From Lysobacter sp. (GTDB lineage Bacteria; Pseudomonadota; Gammaproteobacteria; Xanthomonadales; Xanthomonadaceae), in contig JABFRN010000001.1 of the NCBI GenBank assembly GCA_013141175.1, forward strand, positions 1,565,444 to 1,629,443: 64,000 bases of DNA. The letters run 5' to 3'. Positions 12,140 to 24,813 of this stretch are shown piece by piece. The notes beneath the pieces were generated by a model. The model was not told the DNA's origin. It was given only the letters and a program-made list of their open reading frames with translations, and searched no databases. The position numbers and the translations under genes were made by a program. How positions within the stretch are numbered: the first letter of the stretch is position 1; every line of letters starts with the position of its first letter.

Positions 12140-13861
12140 ATGGCGACGACATCGTCAAGGACATCGGCTTCAAAGCCGGCCGCCTCCAAACATGCATCAG
12201 GGACGCAAGTCGCGTCCACGAAATACGATGTCCACGGCATCATCCTCGATCTCGGCGAATCGCTGCCGGCGCCCGAGCGCAGGAAGATCCTGGCGCAATT
12301 GCGCGCCGAGGTGCCGGCGTTCGCAGCGCTGACCACGGCGAAGTCGGCGGCGCGACCGCTCGGCAAGGGCGCGAGCGATGCATTGGTCGCTTTCCATGAC
12401 GGAAAGCGCATCACCATCGCGCAGACATGGAATGCGGTCCATGCGTTGCAACAGCATCCGCTGGTCGCCGACTGCGAACCGGCGGTGGGCTACACGCGTC
12501 CGCCCGAGCCAGCGCGTCCTGCGACGCGTTCCAGCAGCGGCGGCAACGAGGTCCATCTGCCCGCCTCGATGCCACGCGACTGGTCGATCAACGCCGTCAA
12601 GGCGGATCTCGCGCAAACGCGGTTCGGTGTGACGGGAGCCGGCGTGCGCATCGGACATCCCGATACCGGCTACACCGCGCATCCGCAGATCGCGGGGCCT
12701 CGCCTGCGTATCGCGGACGGCTACGATTTCGTCGACGACGACGCCGATGCGCGAGACTCGATGTCGGGCATGCATCCGGGCCACGGCACCGCCACCGGCA
12801 GCGTGATCTTCAGCGCCAGCGCACCCGAACTGTTCGGCATCGCACCGGGCGCCGAACTGGTGCCGCTGCGCGTTTCGACTGCGGTGATCCATTTCGATTT
12901 CAGCAATGTCGTGCAGGCGCTGTATCGCGCACGCGACCGCGGTTGCCACGTGGTGTCGATGAGCCTGGGCGGCGCATGGGCCGGGCGTTCGCTGTCGCGC
13001 GCGACCGATCAGCTCGTCTCCGAAGGCATGATCCTGATCGCCGCCGCCGGCAACCATACGAAGATGGTGATCTTCCCGGCACTGCTCGACAGCGTGATCG
13101 CAGTCGCCGCGAGCAACGCGGACAACAAACCCTGGAGCGGTTCGGCGTCGGGCGCGGCGGTAGACATCACCGCGCCGGGCGAATCGGTGTGGCGCGCGTA
13201 TGCGTTCAAGAAAAGCGGCACGTTGCATTTCGATACCCAGCGCAGCTCGGGCACCTCGTACGCAACCGCCACCACTGCAGGTGTCTGCGCGCTGTGGCTG
13301 CAGCGCCATGGTGTGGCGACATTGCGCGCGCGCTACGGCGCGCGTCTCGCATCGGTCTTCACGACGCTGCTCAAGGCGCACTGTCGGCCGGTGCCGGGTT
13401 GGAGCACGAATCGCTATGGCCCCGGCATTCTCGATGCGGTCGGTCTGCTCGGCGCGGAGCTGCCGGCATTCGGAGGTGCCGTGAAGCGCAGCGCGCAGCA
13501 CGCACCGACGCGCACTTCGGCGGCATCCGACTGGACGCGCTTGCAGCCGTATCTGCCGGAACTGTCGCCGAAGCAGTTGGCTGCAGCGGTAACGCACATG
13601 TACGGTGCGGGCGCGAAGCGCAGCGCGCGCTCATCGCAGACACCACTGCCGCCGCCAAGCGTGATCGACGAAATCGTGTTCTACGTCGCCACCGATGAAA
13701 CCGTGCGCGAAGCGTTCCTCGCCGCTGGCGGCGGCGCGAAGCCGGCGGCACGCGGCAAGAATGATGCAGCGAAACGGGCAGGCTCGGCTTTGATCGATCC
13801 ACGCGCAGTGCTGCGCGCGAAAGCATCTGCTGCACTGCGCAGCGCGCTTGCGTGCGAATAA
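12140..13861 (+). CDS. S8 family serine peptidase (subtilase) without visible signal peptide
   Basis: A 573-residue protein from the ATG at 12140. The catalytic triad of subtilisins is present: Asp175 in GHPDTGY, His215 in HPGHGTATG and Ser373 in GTSYATATTAG. The oxyanion-hole Asn lies in AAAGNH. The N-terminus (MATTSSRTSASKPAASKHAS) is polar, with no hydrophobic signal core, and precedes a region of about 100 residues resembling a pro-domain. After the catalytic domain there is a C-terminal extension of about 140 residues, Ala/Arg-rich with a Pro-rich spacer and no recognised domain. The lack of a signal peptide suggests a cytoplasmic enzyme or non-classical export; a misplaced start is possible. 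Confidence 0.88.
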   Translation: MATTSSRTSASKPAASKHASGTQVASTKYDVHGIILDLGESLPAPERRKILAQLRAEVPAFAALTTAKSAARPLGKGASDALVAFHDGKRITIAQTWNAVHALQQHPLVADCEPAVGYTRPPEPARPATRSSSGGNEVHLPASMPRDWSINAVKADLAQTRFGVTGAGVRIGHPDTGYTAHPQIAGPRLRIADGYDFVDDDADARDSMSGMHPGHGTATGSVIFSASAPELFGIAPGAELVPLRVSTAVIHFDFSNVVQALYRARDRGCHVVSMSLGGAWAGRSLSRATDQLVSEGMILIAAAGNHTKMVIFPALLDSVIAVAASNADNKPWSGSASGAAVDITAPGESVWRAYAFKKSGTLHFDTQRSSGTSYATATTAGVCALWLQRHGVATLRARYGARLASVFTTLLKAHCRPVPGWSTNRYGPGILDAVGLLGAELPAFGGAVKRSAQHAPTRTSAASDWTRLQPYLPELSPKQLAAAVTHMYGAGAKRSARSSQTPLPPPSVIDEIVFYVATDETVREAFLAAGGGAKPAARGKNDAAKRAGSALIDPRAVLRAKASAALRSALACE

Positions 13862-13980
13862 GCAGCGGGTCGCAGTCGCAAGAACTGCGATCCATCGTTT
13901 CGCATGCCGTCACGAAGCGTTCATCAAAGTGTCTTGTCGTGTCTGTCGTATGCGGCTACTTTGTGCTTGCGGATCGAGCG

Positions 13981-14004
13981 GATCGCGCCACGCGATCTTT
14001 TTTT
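13981..14004 (+). terminator. Intrinsic terminator between the two subtilase genes
   Basis: Stem GATCGCG / CGCGATC with loop CCA is followed at once by seven T residues. It is a textbook rho-independent terminator, 120 bases after the first subtilase stop and 124 bases before the next start. Confidence 0.85.
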
Positions 14005-14127
14005 GCCAAGGACAGGTTTGACATGAACTTCCCTTTGGCATCGTGCCCGCCGCTACGGCAAAGGGGGCATGGCTTGCCATGTGCGCCGTATGGATGCCTC
14101 TCATTCATACAACGAAAAGGAATCGAT

Positions 14128-15588
<1,461 letters not shown>

Positions 15589-15615
15589 TCGGTTCAGCGA
15601 CAGCGGTTCGACCCG

Positions 15616-15650
15616 CATCGGGGGCGCTTCGTCGCCCCCGATGTCTTTTT
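15616..15650 (+). terminator. Rho-independent terminator after the secreted subtilase
   Basis: An 11-base-pair perfect stem (CATCGGGGGCG / CGCCCCCGATG, loop CTTCGT) is followed by TCTTTTT. It lies between convergent genes. Confidence 0.88.
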
Positions 15651-15659
15651 GCGTGCCGC

Positions 15660-16271
15660 TCAGCGCAGGCAGGTGCTCTCGCGATAGACCTTCGACAGAC
15701 GATCGAACTCCGCCTTGCGATCGTCGTTGCGGCCACCGCCGACCTTCCAGCGGAATTCGGCTTCGTCGACGCGCTTCTTCCAGGACGCGCACAGTTGTTC
15801 GGCGGGTACCGCGACGCAGGTGTCCTGACGCATTTCGCAGGTGGTGCCGGCGGCGAGTTCGCTGCTGCCGTCGATGCCGATCGACTGCACCGGCGCGCAG
15901 GTCGCGGGCGGTTCGGCGGTATCGCCCAGATAGTCGCGTTCGTCCCAGGTGCGGCACTGGAACAACGCCGGTGGCGCGGTGCGCGCCAGGGGTTCGGGAG
16001 TGGGTGTCGCTGGCGCAGGTGGCGATGCGGGAACCGCTGCCTGCGGTTTGACGACCGCTGCCGGCGGCGCGGGCAATGTCGGCAGGACGCCGATTTTTCG
16101 CAGCGTCTGCTGGCTGCCTTTCGGGCAGGGTACGTCGTTCTGCAGCGTGACCGCGCCGCTGGCGTCGACGCAGCGGTAGATCGTGATGTTGCTTTGGGCG
16201 CGCGCGTGCGAGCACAGCGCCGATACGATCAGTGCGCTGGCGAGCGCTGCGATCCGGGTCGATATCGTCAT
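15660..16271 (-). CDS. DUF4124 domain periplasmic protein (second of a coupled pair)
   Basis: A 203-residue protein with signal peptide (MTISTRIAALASALIVSALC, cleavage after ARA) and a short DUF4124 domain (IYRCVDASGAVTLQNDVPC). A Pro/Ala-rich linker follows, then a Cys-containing C-terminal region (FQCRTWDERDYL ... LCASWKKRVDEAE). Its ATG overlaps the TGA of the gene at 16271-16960 (ATGA), so translation is coupled. DUF4124 domains occur in envelope proteins with no settled role. The pair look like ancient duplicates of each other. Confidence 0.82.
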   Translation of the reverse strand: MTISTRIAALASALIVSALCSHARAQSNITIYRCVDASGAVTLQNDVPCPKGSQQTLRKIGVLPTLPAPPAAVVKPQAAVPASPPAPATPTPEPLARTAPPALFQCRTWDERDYLGDTAEPPATCAPVQSIGIDGSSELAAGTTCEMRQDTCVAVPAEQLCASWKKRVDEAEFRWKVGGGRNDDRKAEFDRLSKVYRESTCLR

Positions 16272-16960
16272 CAGCGGCAATCCTGTCCAAGGCGGGCATT
16301 GATACTGCGCTCTTCCTGGCCGAGCACCGCGCGCTCGGACGGTTGGGCGATGCTGTAGCGGCGCCTCAGAACGTCGCGACGGTCGACCAGACGTGCGCAG
16401 ACCTCGGCCTGCGGCAGCGCATGGCAGGGGTCGCGCACCCACGTGCCGCCGCCGAATTCGGAATAGGTCGGCGTCAGCACTCTGGTGCTGCCGCTGTCGT
16501 ATCCACCGCTGACGCGGCCATTGTCGACACGGACATTCAGCCGGCCCGGTTCGTGGATCACCTGCCCCGGAATCGGATAGCCATTCGGCCACAGCGGCAC
16601 CCAGTGCGCATTGCCTTCCGGCGTCTCGCTCAGATAGCGGCTGTTGTCCGGGGCGACGCACTCGTACAGCGGGCGCGGGGTGTTGACGATGATGATCTGC
16701 GGCGGTGGCGCCATCGCGACGCTCGGCGGTGCCGGTGCAGGCTGTGGCGGCCGTGGCGGCGCGTCCTTGGGTCGGAGCATGCTGCGGGCTTCCTGGCGCT
16801 CGCCTTTGTTGCAGGGCGAGTCGCGCAGGGTCAGCCGGCCGTTGGCGTCGGTGCAACGATAGATCGTGACCGGATCGGCGGGCTGCGCTTTCGGTGCGGA
16901 CACGGGCAGGGCCATCGCGAACGCGAGCAGGAGCAACGGGAAGGAGGGTGTCTGGCGCAT
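16271..16960 (-). CDS. DUF4124 domain periplasmic protein (first of a coupled pair)
   Basis: A 229-residue protein with signal peptide (MRQTPSFPLLLLAFAMALPV) and DUF4124 domain (IYRCTDANGRLTLRDSPCNK). A proline-rich stretch is followed by a C-terminal region with YECVAPDNSRYLSETPEGN and a WVRDPC segment. The order (signal, DUF4124, Pro linker, Cys-rich tail) matches the downstream partner, with which it shares a 4-base stop/start overlap. The start at 16960 is favoured because it opens the signal peptide. Function is unknown. Confidence 0.82.
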   Translation of the reverse strand: MRQTPSFPLLLLAFAMALPVSAPKAQPADPVTIYRCTDANGRLTLRDSPCNKGERQEARSMLRPKDAPPRPPQPAPAPPSVAMAPPPQIIIVNTPRPLYECVAPDNSRYLSETPEGNAHWVPLWPNGYPIPGQVIHEPGRLNVRVDNGRVSGGYDSGSTRVLTPTYSEFGGGTWVRDPCHALPQAEVCARLVDRRDVLRRRYSIAQPSERAVLGQEERSINARLGQDCR

Positions 16961-17040
16961 CCGCGCATATTGCGTCGCGCGGCGCCTGTCGGGAAGTCGC
17001 TCAAGACCCGATGTTCGCCGGGGTTCAGTCCTGCGCGTGG

Positions 17041-17625
17041 TCAGCCGCGCAGCGAAACCCCACTGCGGGCATCGCGGATCGGCGTGGGCCGTTCCAGGCC
17101 GCCGGTTTCGCCGTCCAGTACGCCATCGAGGCGCACCAGCAGCATCGGGTCGAGAGCGCCCCGTACGCGCGCTGTAGGCGCACCCGCGAAGTTGGCGCTG
17201 GTCGACACCAGCGGGCCGCCGAACGCGGCGCACAGCGCGACCACGGGCGGATGCGCGCTGACCCGCACCGCGACGCTGTCGTGGCTACCGGTGATCCAGG
17301 GCGGCACCTGCGGCAATGCCGGCATCACCCAGGTGTGCGCGCCGGGCCAGGTCGCACGCACGGCGGCGGCCCGTTCCGGCGGCAATCCTGTCCAGTCGAC
17401 GATCGCGTCGAGCTGGGCGTCGTCGCCCGCGATCAGGATCATGCCTTTTTCGACCGGACGCTGTTTGATGGCGAGCAGGCGATGGACTGCGGCCTCGTCG
17501 AACGGGTCGCAGCCCAGCCCCCAGACGCCTTCGGTCGGGTAGGCGATCACCGCACCGGCACGCAGGCGACCGACGGCCGCGGCGAGATCCAGCGCGTCGG
17601 TCACGGCGGCATCACCGGCACGCAC
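17041..17625 (-). CDS. tsaC: Threonylcarbamoyl-AMP synthase (YrdC/Sua5 family)
   Basis: TsaC makes threonylcarbamoyl-adenylate from threonine, bicarbonate and ATP for t6A modification of tRNA position 37. The 194-residue protein has the family motifs AYPTEGVWGLGCDP, AIKQRPVEKGMIL (KxR of the active site) and STSANFAGAP. Its length matches the short TsaC form rather than Sua5. It begins 2 bases after the topA stop codon, so it is co-transcribed with topA. A GTG a few codons in (before TDALDLAAAV) is an alternative start. Confidence 0.93.
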   Translation of the reverse strand: MRAGDAAVTDALDLAAAVGRLRAGAVIAYPTEGVWGLGCDPFDEAAVHRLLAIKQRPVEKGMILIAGDDAQLDAIVDWTGLPPERAAAVRATWPGAHTWVMPALPQVPPWITGSHDSVAVRVSAHPPVVALCAAFGGPLVSTSANFAGAPTARVRGALDPMLLVRLDGVLDGETGGLERPTPIRDARSGVSLRG

Positions 17626-17627
17626 GA

Positions 17628-20225
<2,598 letters not shown>

Positions 20226-20537
20226 CGGGGGGAAGGTCATCCAAAAGGGGCGCACCGGCATGGGCCGGTACCGCTGGACGGGCGTTTTCAGGCGTCCGAC
20301 CAGAAGGCGACGCCCGGGGGAAGCCCGGGCGTTCGGTCAGTTCTCTTTTTTAGTGGTGTCACGTCCGGGCCGCCCGTGTCAAGCGGCGGCCACCCGGCCG
20401 GGGTCGATCAGGCAACCCGCATGACTTCCGCCGGACACCTGCGACCCCACGTCGCTGGACCTGGCCGGACACTGACCGCACTCCCCGGGCAGGCGCGGCG
20501 TAACCAGACGCAGCGGAGCGGACTCAGCGGAGCGGAC
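20226..20537. other. 312-base intergenic region upstream of topA
   Basis: No gene is seen. It contains a GC-rich hairpin at 20311-20331 (CGCCCGGG / CCCGGGCG), a short T-run around 20345, and a 14-base tandem repeat at its far end that reaches into the stop codon of the RDD protein gene. The topA promoter should lie here on the minus strand, but no unambiguous -35/-10 pair can be named. Confidence 0.5.
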
Positions 20538-20545
20538 TCAGCGGA
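20512..20545. repeat. 14-base tandem repeat across the end of the RDD protein gene
   Basis: The unit AGCGGAGCGGACTC occurs twice in full (20512-20525, 20526-20539) plus a partial third copy (AGCGGA). The array overlaps the stop codon at 20538-20540, so repeat expansion could change the C-terminus. Confidence 0.8.
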
Positions 20546-21467
20546 TACCGCTGCCGGCCAAGGCCGCGATCATCACTCCGACCAGGGCCATCATGCCGAT
20601 CAACGCCAGCGCAGCCAACGCCAGGATGACGATGGTGACCGTGCCCAGCTCCTCGCGCTGCCATTCCGGATGGTCGGTATACGCCCATTTGTCAACGACC
20701 AGGGTGTCGCAGATCATGTCGTGCATGGCCTGCTTGCGCTCGGTGAACGCGGCCATGACGTAACCGATGCCGAGGGTGAAGCCGCCGAGCATGTAGGCGA
20801 AGTACCGGCCGAAGGCGCGCCAGAAGGTGATCCGCTGGCCATCGGTACGCGCCACCTTGATCCCTACCGCCATCTTGCCGAGGCTGGCCTGGTTGGCCGA
20901 GGAGTGCATCCAGCTGAAATACAGCAGCGGAATGCCGATCGCGATCACATAGATCAACCCGATCATGGCGATGCCCGCGCCGCTTGAAAAGGGATCGCTG
21001 CCGCTGCCGAATCCGGCCATGCCGACACCCATCACCAACATCAACGGAATCTGCACCATGTAGCTCAGCGCCGTGGCGATGAACGAGTCGATGAAGCTGG
21101 CGGCGACGCGTTTCCAGAAACCCGCGTACACCACGCGACCGCCGCTGACGACCGACTGGGTCGCGTCCACCCGCGCCTGCGGCGGCGCGTACGGCGAAGG
21201 CTCGGCAATGGCGTAGGGGCGATAGGCGCCGTCGTCGGGCGCGGCCTCGGCGGCCTTGACCAGCGCTTCGGCGCGGGCATCGCCCGGCGCGTCGCCGGCG
21301 ATCACTTCACGGATCATCTCGCGCCACGGTTTCCATTCCGACATGCCTTCGCGCCACACCAGCGTTTCCGCCGGCAATTGCCCTTTGGTGTGCAGGGCGG
21401 CGAGATCGGCGGCGCTCACGGGGCCGTGCTGGGTGCGCTGTGCGTCGCTGTAGTACCACTCGGTCAT
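20538..21467 (-). CDS. GYF_2-RDD membrane protein
   Basis: A 309-residue protein. The N-terminus (MTEWYYSDAQRTQHGPVSAA ... LVWREGMSEWKP) is a GYF_2 domain. A Pro/Ala linker leads to an RDD domain with Arg and Asp signature residues (FWKRVAASFIDSFIATALSY) and about four membrane spans, then a last hydrophobic segment near the C-terminus. RDD proteins are poorly understood membrane proteins, sometimes transporters. It is the last of three adjacent minus-strand genes that share GYF_2 or pilin-like parts; the gap to the next is 13 bases. Confidence 0.85.
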   Translation of the reverse strand: MTEWYYSDAQRTQHGPVSAADLAALHTKGQLPAETLVWREGMSEWKPWREMIREVIAGDAPGDARAEALVKAAEAAPDDGAYRPYAIAEPSPYAPPQARVDATQSVVSGGRVVYAGFWKRVAASFIDSFIATALSYMVQIPLMLVMGVGMAGFGSGSDPFSSGAGIAMIGLIYVIAIGIPLLYFSWMHSSANQASLGKMAVGIKVARTDGQRITFWRAFGRYFAYMLGGFTLGIGYVMAAFTERKQAMHDMICDTLVVDKWAYTDHPEWQREELGTVTIVILALAALALIGMMALVGVMIAALAGSGIR

Positions 21468-21480
21468 GGGATCGGGTCCG

Positions 21481-22020
21481 TCAGGGTGTTGAGTTGAAGT
21501 CGAGGCATGAACCCGTGCGGTACTTGGCATCCAACGTACCGCCACTGCAGGTCCAGCCGTTTTCGGTCGATTCGAGCAGCAGGGTCTTGCCGTCGACCAC
21601 CGCGTTGACGTTCGCGAACTGAAGTTCGATGGCGCAATGCCCGCCCTCGATCTCGCCGACCAGCACCGACGCCTGCGCCGGCTTGGCGGGATTGTCGCCG
21701 CCCAGCGAGAACACTTCATCGTCCACCAGACCGATCGCGGCGTTGTCCGGGCAGGCACCGGCCTGTTCGCGGTGCGTCTCGATGTCGTCCTGCAGCGCCT
21801 GCGCCATCTGCCAGGCCTGCACCACGCGCGATTTGATGACGTAATCCTGATACGCGGGAATCGCGATCGCCGCGAGTAGCGCGATCACGAACACGCCCAT
21901 CACCGCAACGACCGCGCCGATGATGCCGGCGATGGCGCAACCGGACAGCCCGCGCTTCGGCGGCGGCGCCAGTGGCGGTTGCGCGTGGACGGACGGCGGC
22001 AGCGGCGGCGGTGCGGACAT
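21481..22020 (-). CDS. Pilin-like membrane-anchored protein
   Basis: A 179-residue protein. After a Pro-rich N-terminus (MSAPPPLPPSVHAQPPLAPP) comes a hydrophobic helix ending LLAAIAIPAYQDYVIKSRV, which is the classic type IV pilin helix sequence, here placed about 45 residues inside. The C-terminal part ends with a CSGGTLDAKYRTGSC pattern like pilin D-regions, with its disulfide pair. The usual prepilin cleavage site (G before FTLIEL) is absent. It therefore looks like a pilin fold kept as a membrane-anchored protein. It lies between two GYF_2 genes. Function is unknown. Confidence 0.7.
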   Translation of the reverse strand: MSAPPPLPPSVHAQPPLAPPPKRGLSGCAIAGIIGAVVAVMGVFVIALLAAIAIPAYQDYVIKSRVVQAWQMAQALQDDIETHREQAGACPDNAAIGLVDDEVFSLGGDNPAKPAQASVLVGEIEGGHCAIELQFANVNAVVDGKTLLLESTENGWTCSGGTLDAKYRTGSCLDFNSTP

Positions 22021-22047
22021 GGACAGGGTTCCGGAGTGCGGGCGTGA

Positions 22048-22872
22048 TCAGACGACGTGGCAGTGCGGCGGCAGGTGGCCGGACGGCAGCGTCTGGTTGC
22101 GACAGACGATCGCGACCTCTTCGCCGCTGATGTTCACTTCGTAACGCAGCGTTTTGTCGAGGACTTCCGGACCCAGGCCGAAGAACCGCACCGCGTAGGC
22201 GCATTGGCTGCCGCCGGGCGCTGCAGGTTCGATGCCGAACCAGCCCTCTTCGTTGCCCTGGTAGCGCGAATGGCGCACCTGGATGGTTTCGAATTCGAAG
22301 GTGTCCGGACAGGTGTTGCCGTTGGCGGCATAGAACTCGCGCATCGTCACCGTCACCAGCTCGCGGGCCAGCGTGTCGGTTTCGGCCATGCGTTCGGCGT
22401 CGAAGGTATGGACCTTCTGCTGCACGGCCGGCAACGGCGTTTGCCCGGGCGGTGCGGCCTGTCCCGTGCGCGCCGCTTTGGAACGTTCGACGTACTGCTG
22501 GTACGCCGGCAATGCGATGGCGGCGAGGATGCCCAGCAGGAACAGGCCGACCACGCCGAGCACGATGGCGATGATGACGCAGCCGGTGCGGTTCGACGGC
22601 GGCGGCGCGGCGGCCCGCATCGGTCCTGCGTGCGACGCGGTCGCAGCGGCGGGACGCGAAGGGACCGGGGGCGGCAGCGAGGCATCGGGCTTTACGCCGC
22701 TGAGGCCGAGTTCTTCGATCAAGCGCTCGACCGGCTGCCACTCGCGCAGGCCTTCGTGCCACGCGAGCGTGTCGCGCGCGATCTGGCGCTTGCGGTAACG
22801 CTCGCGCATCTCGTCCGCGCTGAGCGGGCCGACACGGCCCTGCCCGGGTTCGTGGTAGTACCAATCGGTCAT
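22048..22872 (-). CDS. GYF_2 domain fused to pilin-like helix and C-terminal domain
   Basis: A 274-residue protein. The N-terminal GYF_2 domain (MTDWYYHEPGQGRVGPLSAD ... DTLAWHEGLREWQPV) is followed by a Pro/Ala linker. A pilin-type helix, GVVGLFLLGILAAIALPAYQ then QYVERSKAA, comes next, and then a soluble domain with two or more cysteines. No prepilin cleavage motif is seen. With its two downstream neighbours it forms a three-gene group where GYF_2, pilin-like and RDD parts are mixed. Function is unknown. Confidence 0.72.
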   Translation of the reverse strand: MTDWYYHEPGQGRVGPLSADEMRERYRKRQIARDTLAWHEGLREWQPVERLIEELGLSGVKPDASLPPPVPSRPAAATASHAGPMRAAAPPPSNRTGCVIIAIVLGVVGLFLLGILAAIALPAYQQYVERSKAARTGQAAPPGQTPLPAVQQKVHTFDAERMAETDTLARELVTVTMREFYAANGNTCPDTFEFETIQVRHSRYQGNEEGWFGIEPAAPGGSQCAYAVRFFGLGPEVLDKTLRYEVNISGEEVAIVCRNQTLPSGHLPPHCHVV

Positions 22873-22987
22873 GCTGTCCCCATCGTGTTCGTTCCGGCGG
22901 TGATGTCCGCGCCGGTGGCGGCGTGCTCTCCCGAACGCAGCCTAACGTGTGTCGCGTATCGTGGGCGCGACGCCCATCACTGGCGCG

Positions 22988-23461
22988 TCAATGCACCAGT
23001 TCGCCATCATCATCGAACATCTGCGTTTCCATCCACGCATACGCCGCTTCGGAGCCGGGCTGGTTGAACAACACCATCAGCACGACCCACTTGAGATCGT
23101 CGAGGTCCAGTTCGTCCTGGTCGAGCGCCATCGCGCGGTCCAGCACCAGCTCGCGCTGGTCGGCATCGAGGATGCCCTGCTGTTCGAGGAACATCAGGAA
23201 GCCGCGGCACTCCACGTCGAGCTTGTCCAGTTCCGGGCCGAAATAGACGCGGGTGGGACCGTCGGCACGCGGCACGGACGGGCCCGGGCGACGCTCCGCC
23301 AGACCGTCCAGCCACTCGAACGCCTTGTGGATCTCGGCGGGACTGAAACCGGCCTGCAGCAGGTTGTTCTGCAGGGAGTCGCGGTCCCGTGCCAGATCCG
23401 GGTCGTTGGCGATGTAGTGCTCGAAGAGGTAGAGCAACACATCGAGGATGCTTTCTTTCAT
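22988..23461 (-). CDS. smg: Smg family protein (DUF494)
   Basis: A 157-residue protein with the DUF494 opening [20 protein letters not shown] and the conserved [20 protein letters not shown] and [18 protein letters not shown] segments. Smg sits next to dprA in many gammaproteobacteria, as here (dprA is directly upstream on the same strand). Its role is not established. The start at 23461 is the one that begins the family domain; a longer reading exists but lies inside the spacer after dprA. Confidence 0.93.
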   Translation of the reverse strand: MKESILDVLLYLFEHYIANDPDLARDRDSLQNNLLQAGFSPAEIHKAFEWLDGLAERRPGPSVPRADGPTRVYFGPELDKLDVECRGFLMFLEQQGILDADQRELVLDRAMALDQDELDLDDLKWVVLMVLFNQPGSEAAYAWMETQMFDDDGELVH

Positions 23462-23532
23462 GTCCCCTGACTTGCGCCCGTCGGCGCACTGGAAAGGATG
23501 GAATCGCAAGCCCTTCGACGGACGCTGTTGCG

Positions 23533-24723
23533 CTAACGACGGCTGTAACGACCGTGTTCGACCGCGACCCGCCCCTGCAATTCCATATGCAGCAGCATGG
23601 AGGACAGGTCTGCAGCCGTCAATCCGGTGCGCACGACCAGCTGATCCATATCGCTTGGGTCGTGACCGAGCGCCTGCCACAACCGGTGGTAGGCGGGGTT
23701 GTCGAAGGTGGTCTGTTCCGGCGGCGTGCCCGGTGGTCTCTCCGGAGCCGCATCCGGCCCCGGGCGGACCTCGGAGATGGGGCCACCGAGACGACGCTGC
23801 AAGTCGCCCCGCAGCGCGCCGGCCCAGGATCCGAGCGCGGCGACCACGTCGTCCGCGGATTCGACCAGCGAGGCGCCGTCACGGATCAACCGGTGACAGC
23901 CCCGGGCCATCGGGTTGTGGATCGAGCCCGGCACCGCGAACACCTCGCGCCCGGCGTCGGCGGCCAGCCGGGCGGTGATCAGCGCCCCGGAGCGGCTGGC
24001 GGCTTCGATCACCAGCGTGCCCAGGCTCAGGCCGGCGATGATGCGGTTGCGGCTGGGGAAGTGCTCGCGGCGGGCGTCGGTGCCCGGCGGATGCTCGCTG
24101 ACCACCGCCCCGGCCCCCGCGATGCGCGCCAGCAGCACGGCATGGCTCTGCGGATAGGCCACGTCCGGACCGGTGCCGAGCACCGCGACCGTGACTCCGC
24201 CGAGCCCCAGCGCCGCCTCGTGCGCGACACGATCGACGCCCGCCGCCAGCCCGCTGGTGATTCCGAACCCGGCGGTGGCCAGCGCACCGCTGAAACTGCG
24301 GGCGTTGTCGCGGCCTCCGGCGGTCGGGCTGCGGCTGCCCACCACCGCCACCGCCGGATGCCACAGTAGCCCGGCATCGCCGGCCACGAACAGGGCGAGC
24401 GGCGGGCTGCCGATGCGGCGCAACAGCGGCGGGTAGTCCACATCCTGCCAGCCGATCAGGCGGTGCCCGGGCGCCTGCAGCCAGTCGCGGCAGCGCACGA
24501 GCACGGCTGGCGCCAGAGCGCCAGGATCGCCTTCCAACGCGCGGATCTGTCCCGTCTCCAGGCCGGCGTCGCGCCAGCGCTGGCGTGGCAAAGCGCGTAC
24601 CGCTGCGGCGGAGCGGTGGGTTTCCAGCAGGGCCCGGCGCGGCGCGGCGGGCCCACCGGCGAGGGTCAACGCGAGCAGTGCGTCGGTGTCGGCATCGATG
24701 CGGCTTGTGTCGGAAGCGTCCAT
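23533..24723 (-). CDS. dprA: DNA-processing protein DprA
   Basis: DprA binds incoming single-stranded DNA in transformation and loads RecA. The 396-residue protein contains the Rossmann-fold DprA domain: [70 protein letters not shown] and [19 protein letters not shown]. An N-terminal SAM-like part and a C-terminal winged-helix-like DprA domain ([14 protein letters not shown]) flank it. The start MDASDTS at 24723 is supported by the hairpin immediately upstream. Confidence 0.95.
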   Translation of the reverse strand: MDASDTSRIDADTDALLALTLAGGPAAPRRALLETHRSAAAVRALPRQRWRDAGLETGQIRALEGDPGALAPAVLVRCRDWLQAPGHRLIGWQDVDYPPLLRRIGSPPLALFVAGDAGLLWHPAVAVVGSRSPTAGGRDNARSFSGALATAGFGITSGLAAGVDRVAHEAALGLGGVTVAVLGTGPDVAYPQSHAVLLARIAGAGAVVSEHPPGTDARREHFPSRNRIIAGLSLGTLVIEAASRSGALITARLAADAGREVFAVPGSIHNPMARGCHRLIRDGASLVESADDVVAALGSWAGALRGDLQRRLGGPISEVRPGPDAAPERPPGTPPEQTTFDNPAYHRLWQALGHDPSDMDQLVVRTGLTAADLSSMLLHMELQGRVAVEHGRYSRR

Positions 24724-24747
24724 GCCGTCACCGTAGCCCGCAAACGA

Positions 24748-24771
24748 CGACGGCGCCCTCGGGCGCCGTCG
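24748..24771 (-). terminator. Hairpin between lysM and dprA
   Basis: CGACGGCGCC / GGCGCCGTCG with a CTCG-type loop. On the minus strand it follows the LysM gene and is trailed by TCGTCGTTT. Terminator function is likely but the T-run is weak. Confidence 0.5.
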
Positions 24772-24813
24772 CATCGTTCGGTAGGAAAACTCCTACGTCT
24801 GCGTCGCATCAAC

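Noticed and set aside
14023..14127. Upstream in-frame start for the secreted subtilase
   Set aside because: The extension (MNFPLASCPPLRQRG...) would place the signal peptide inside the chain; the ATG at 14128 starts it cleanly.
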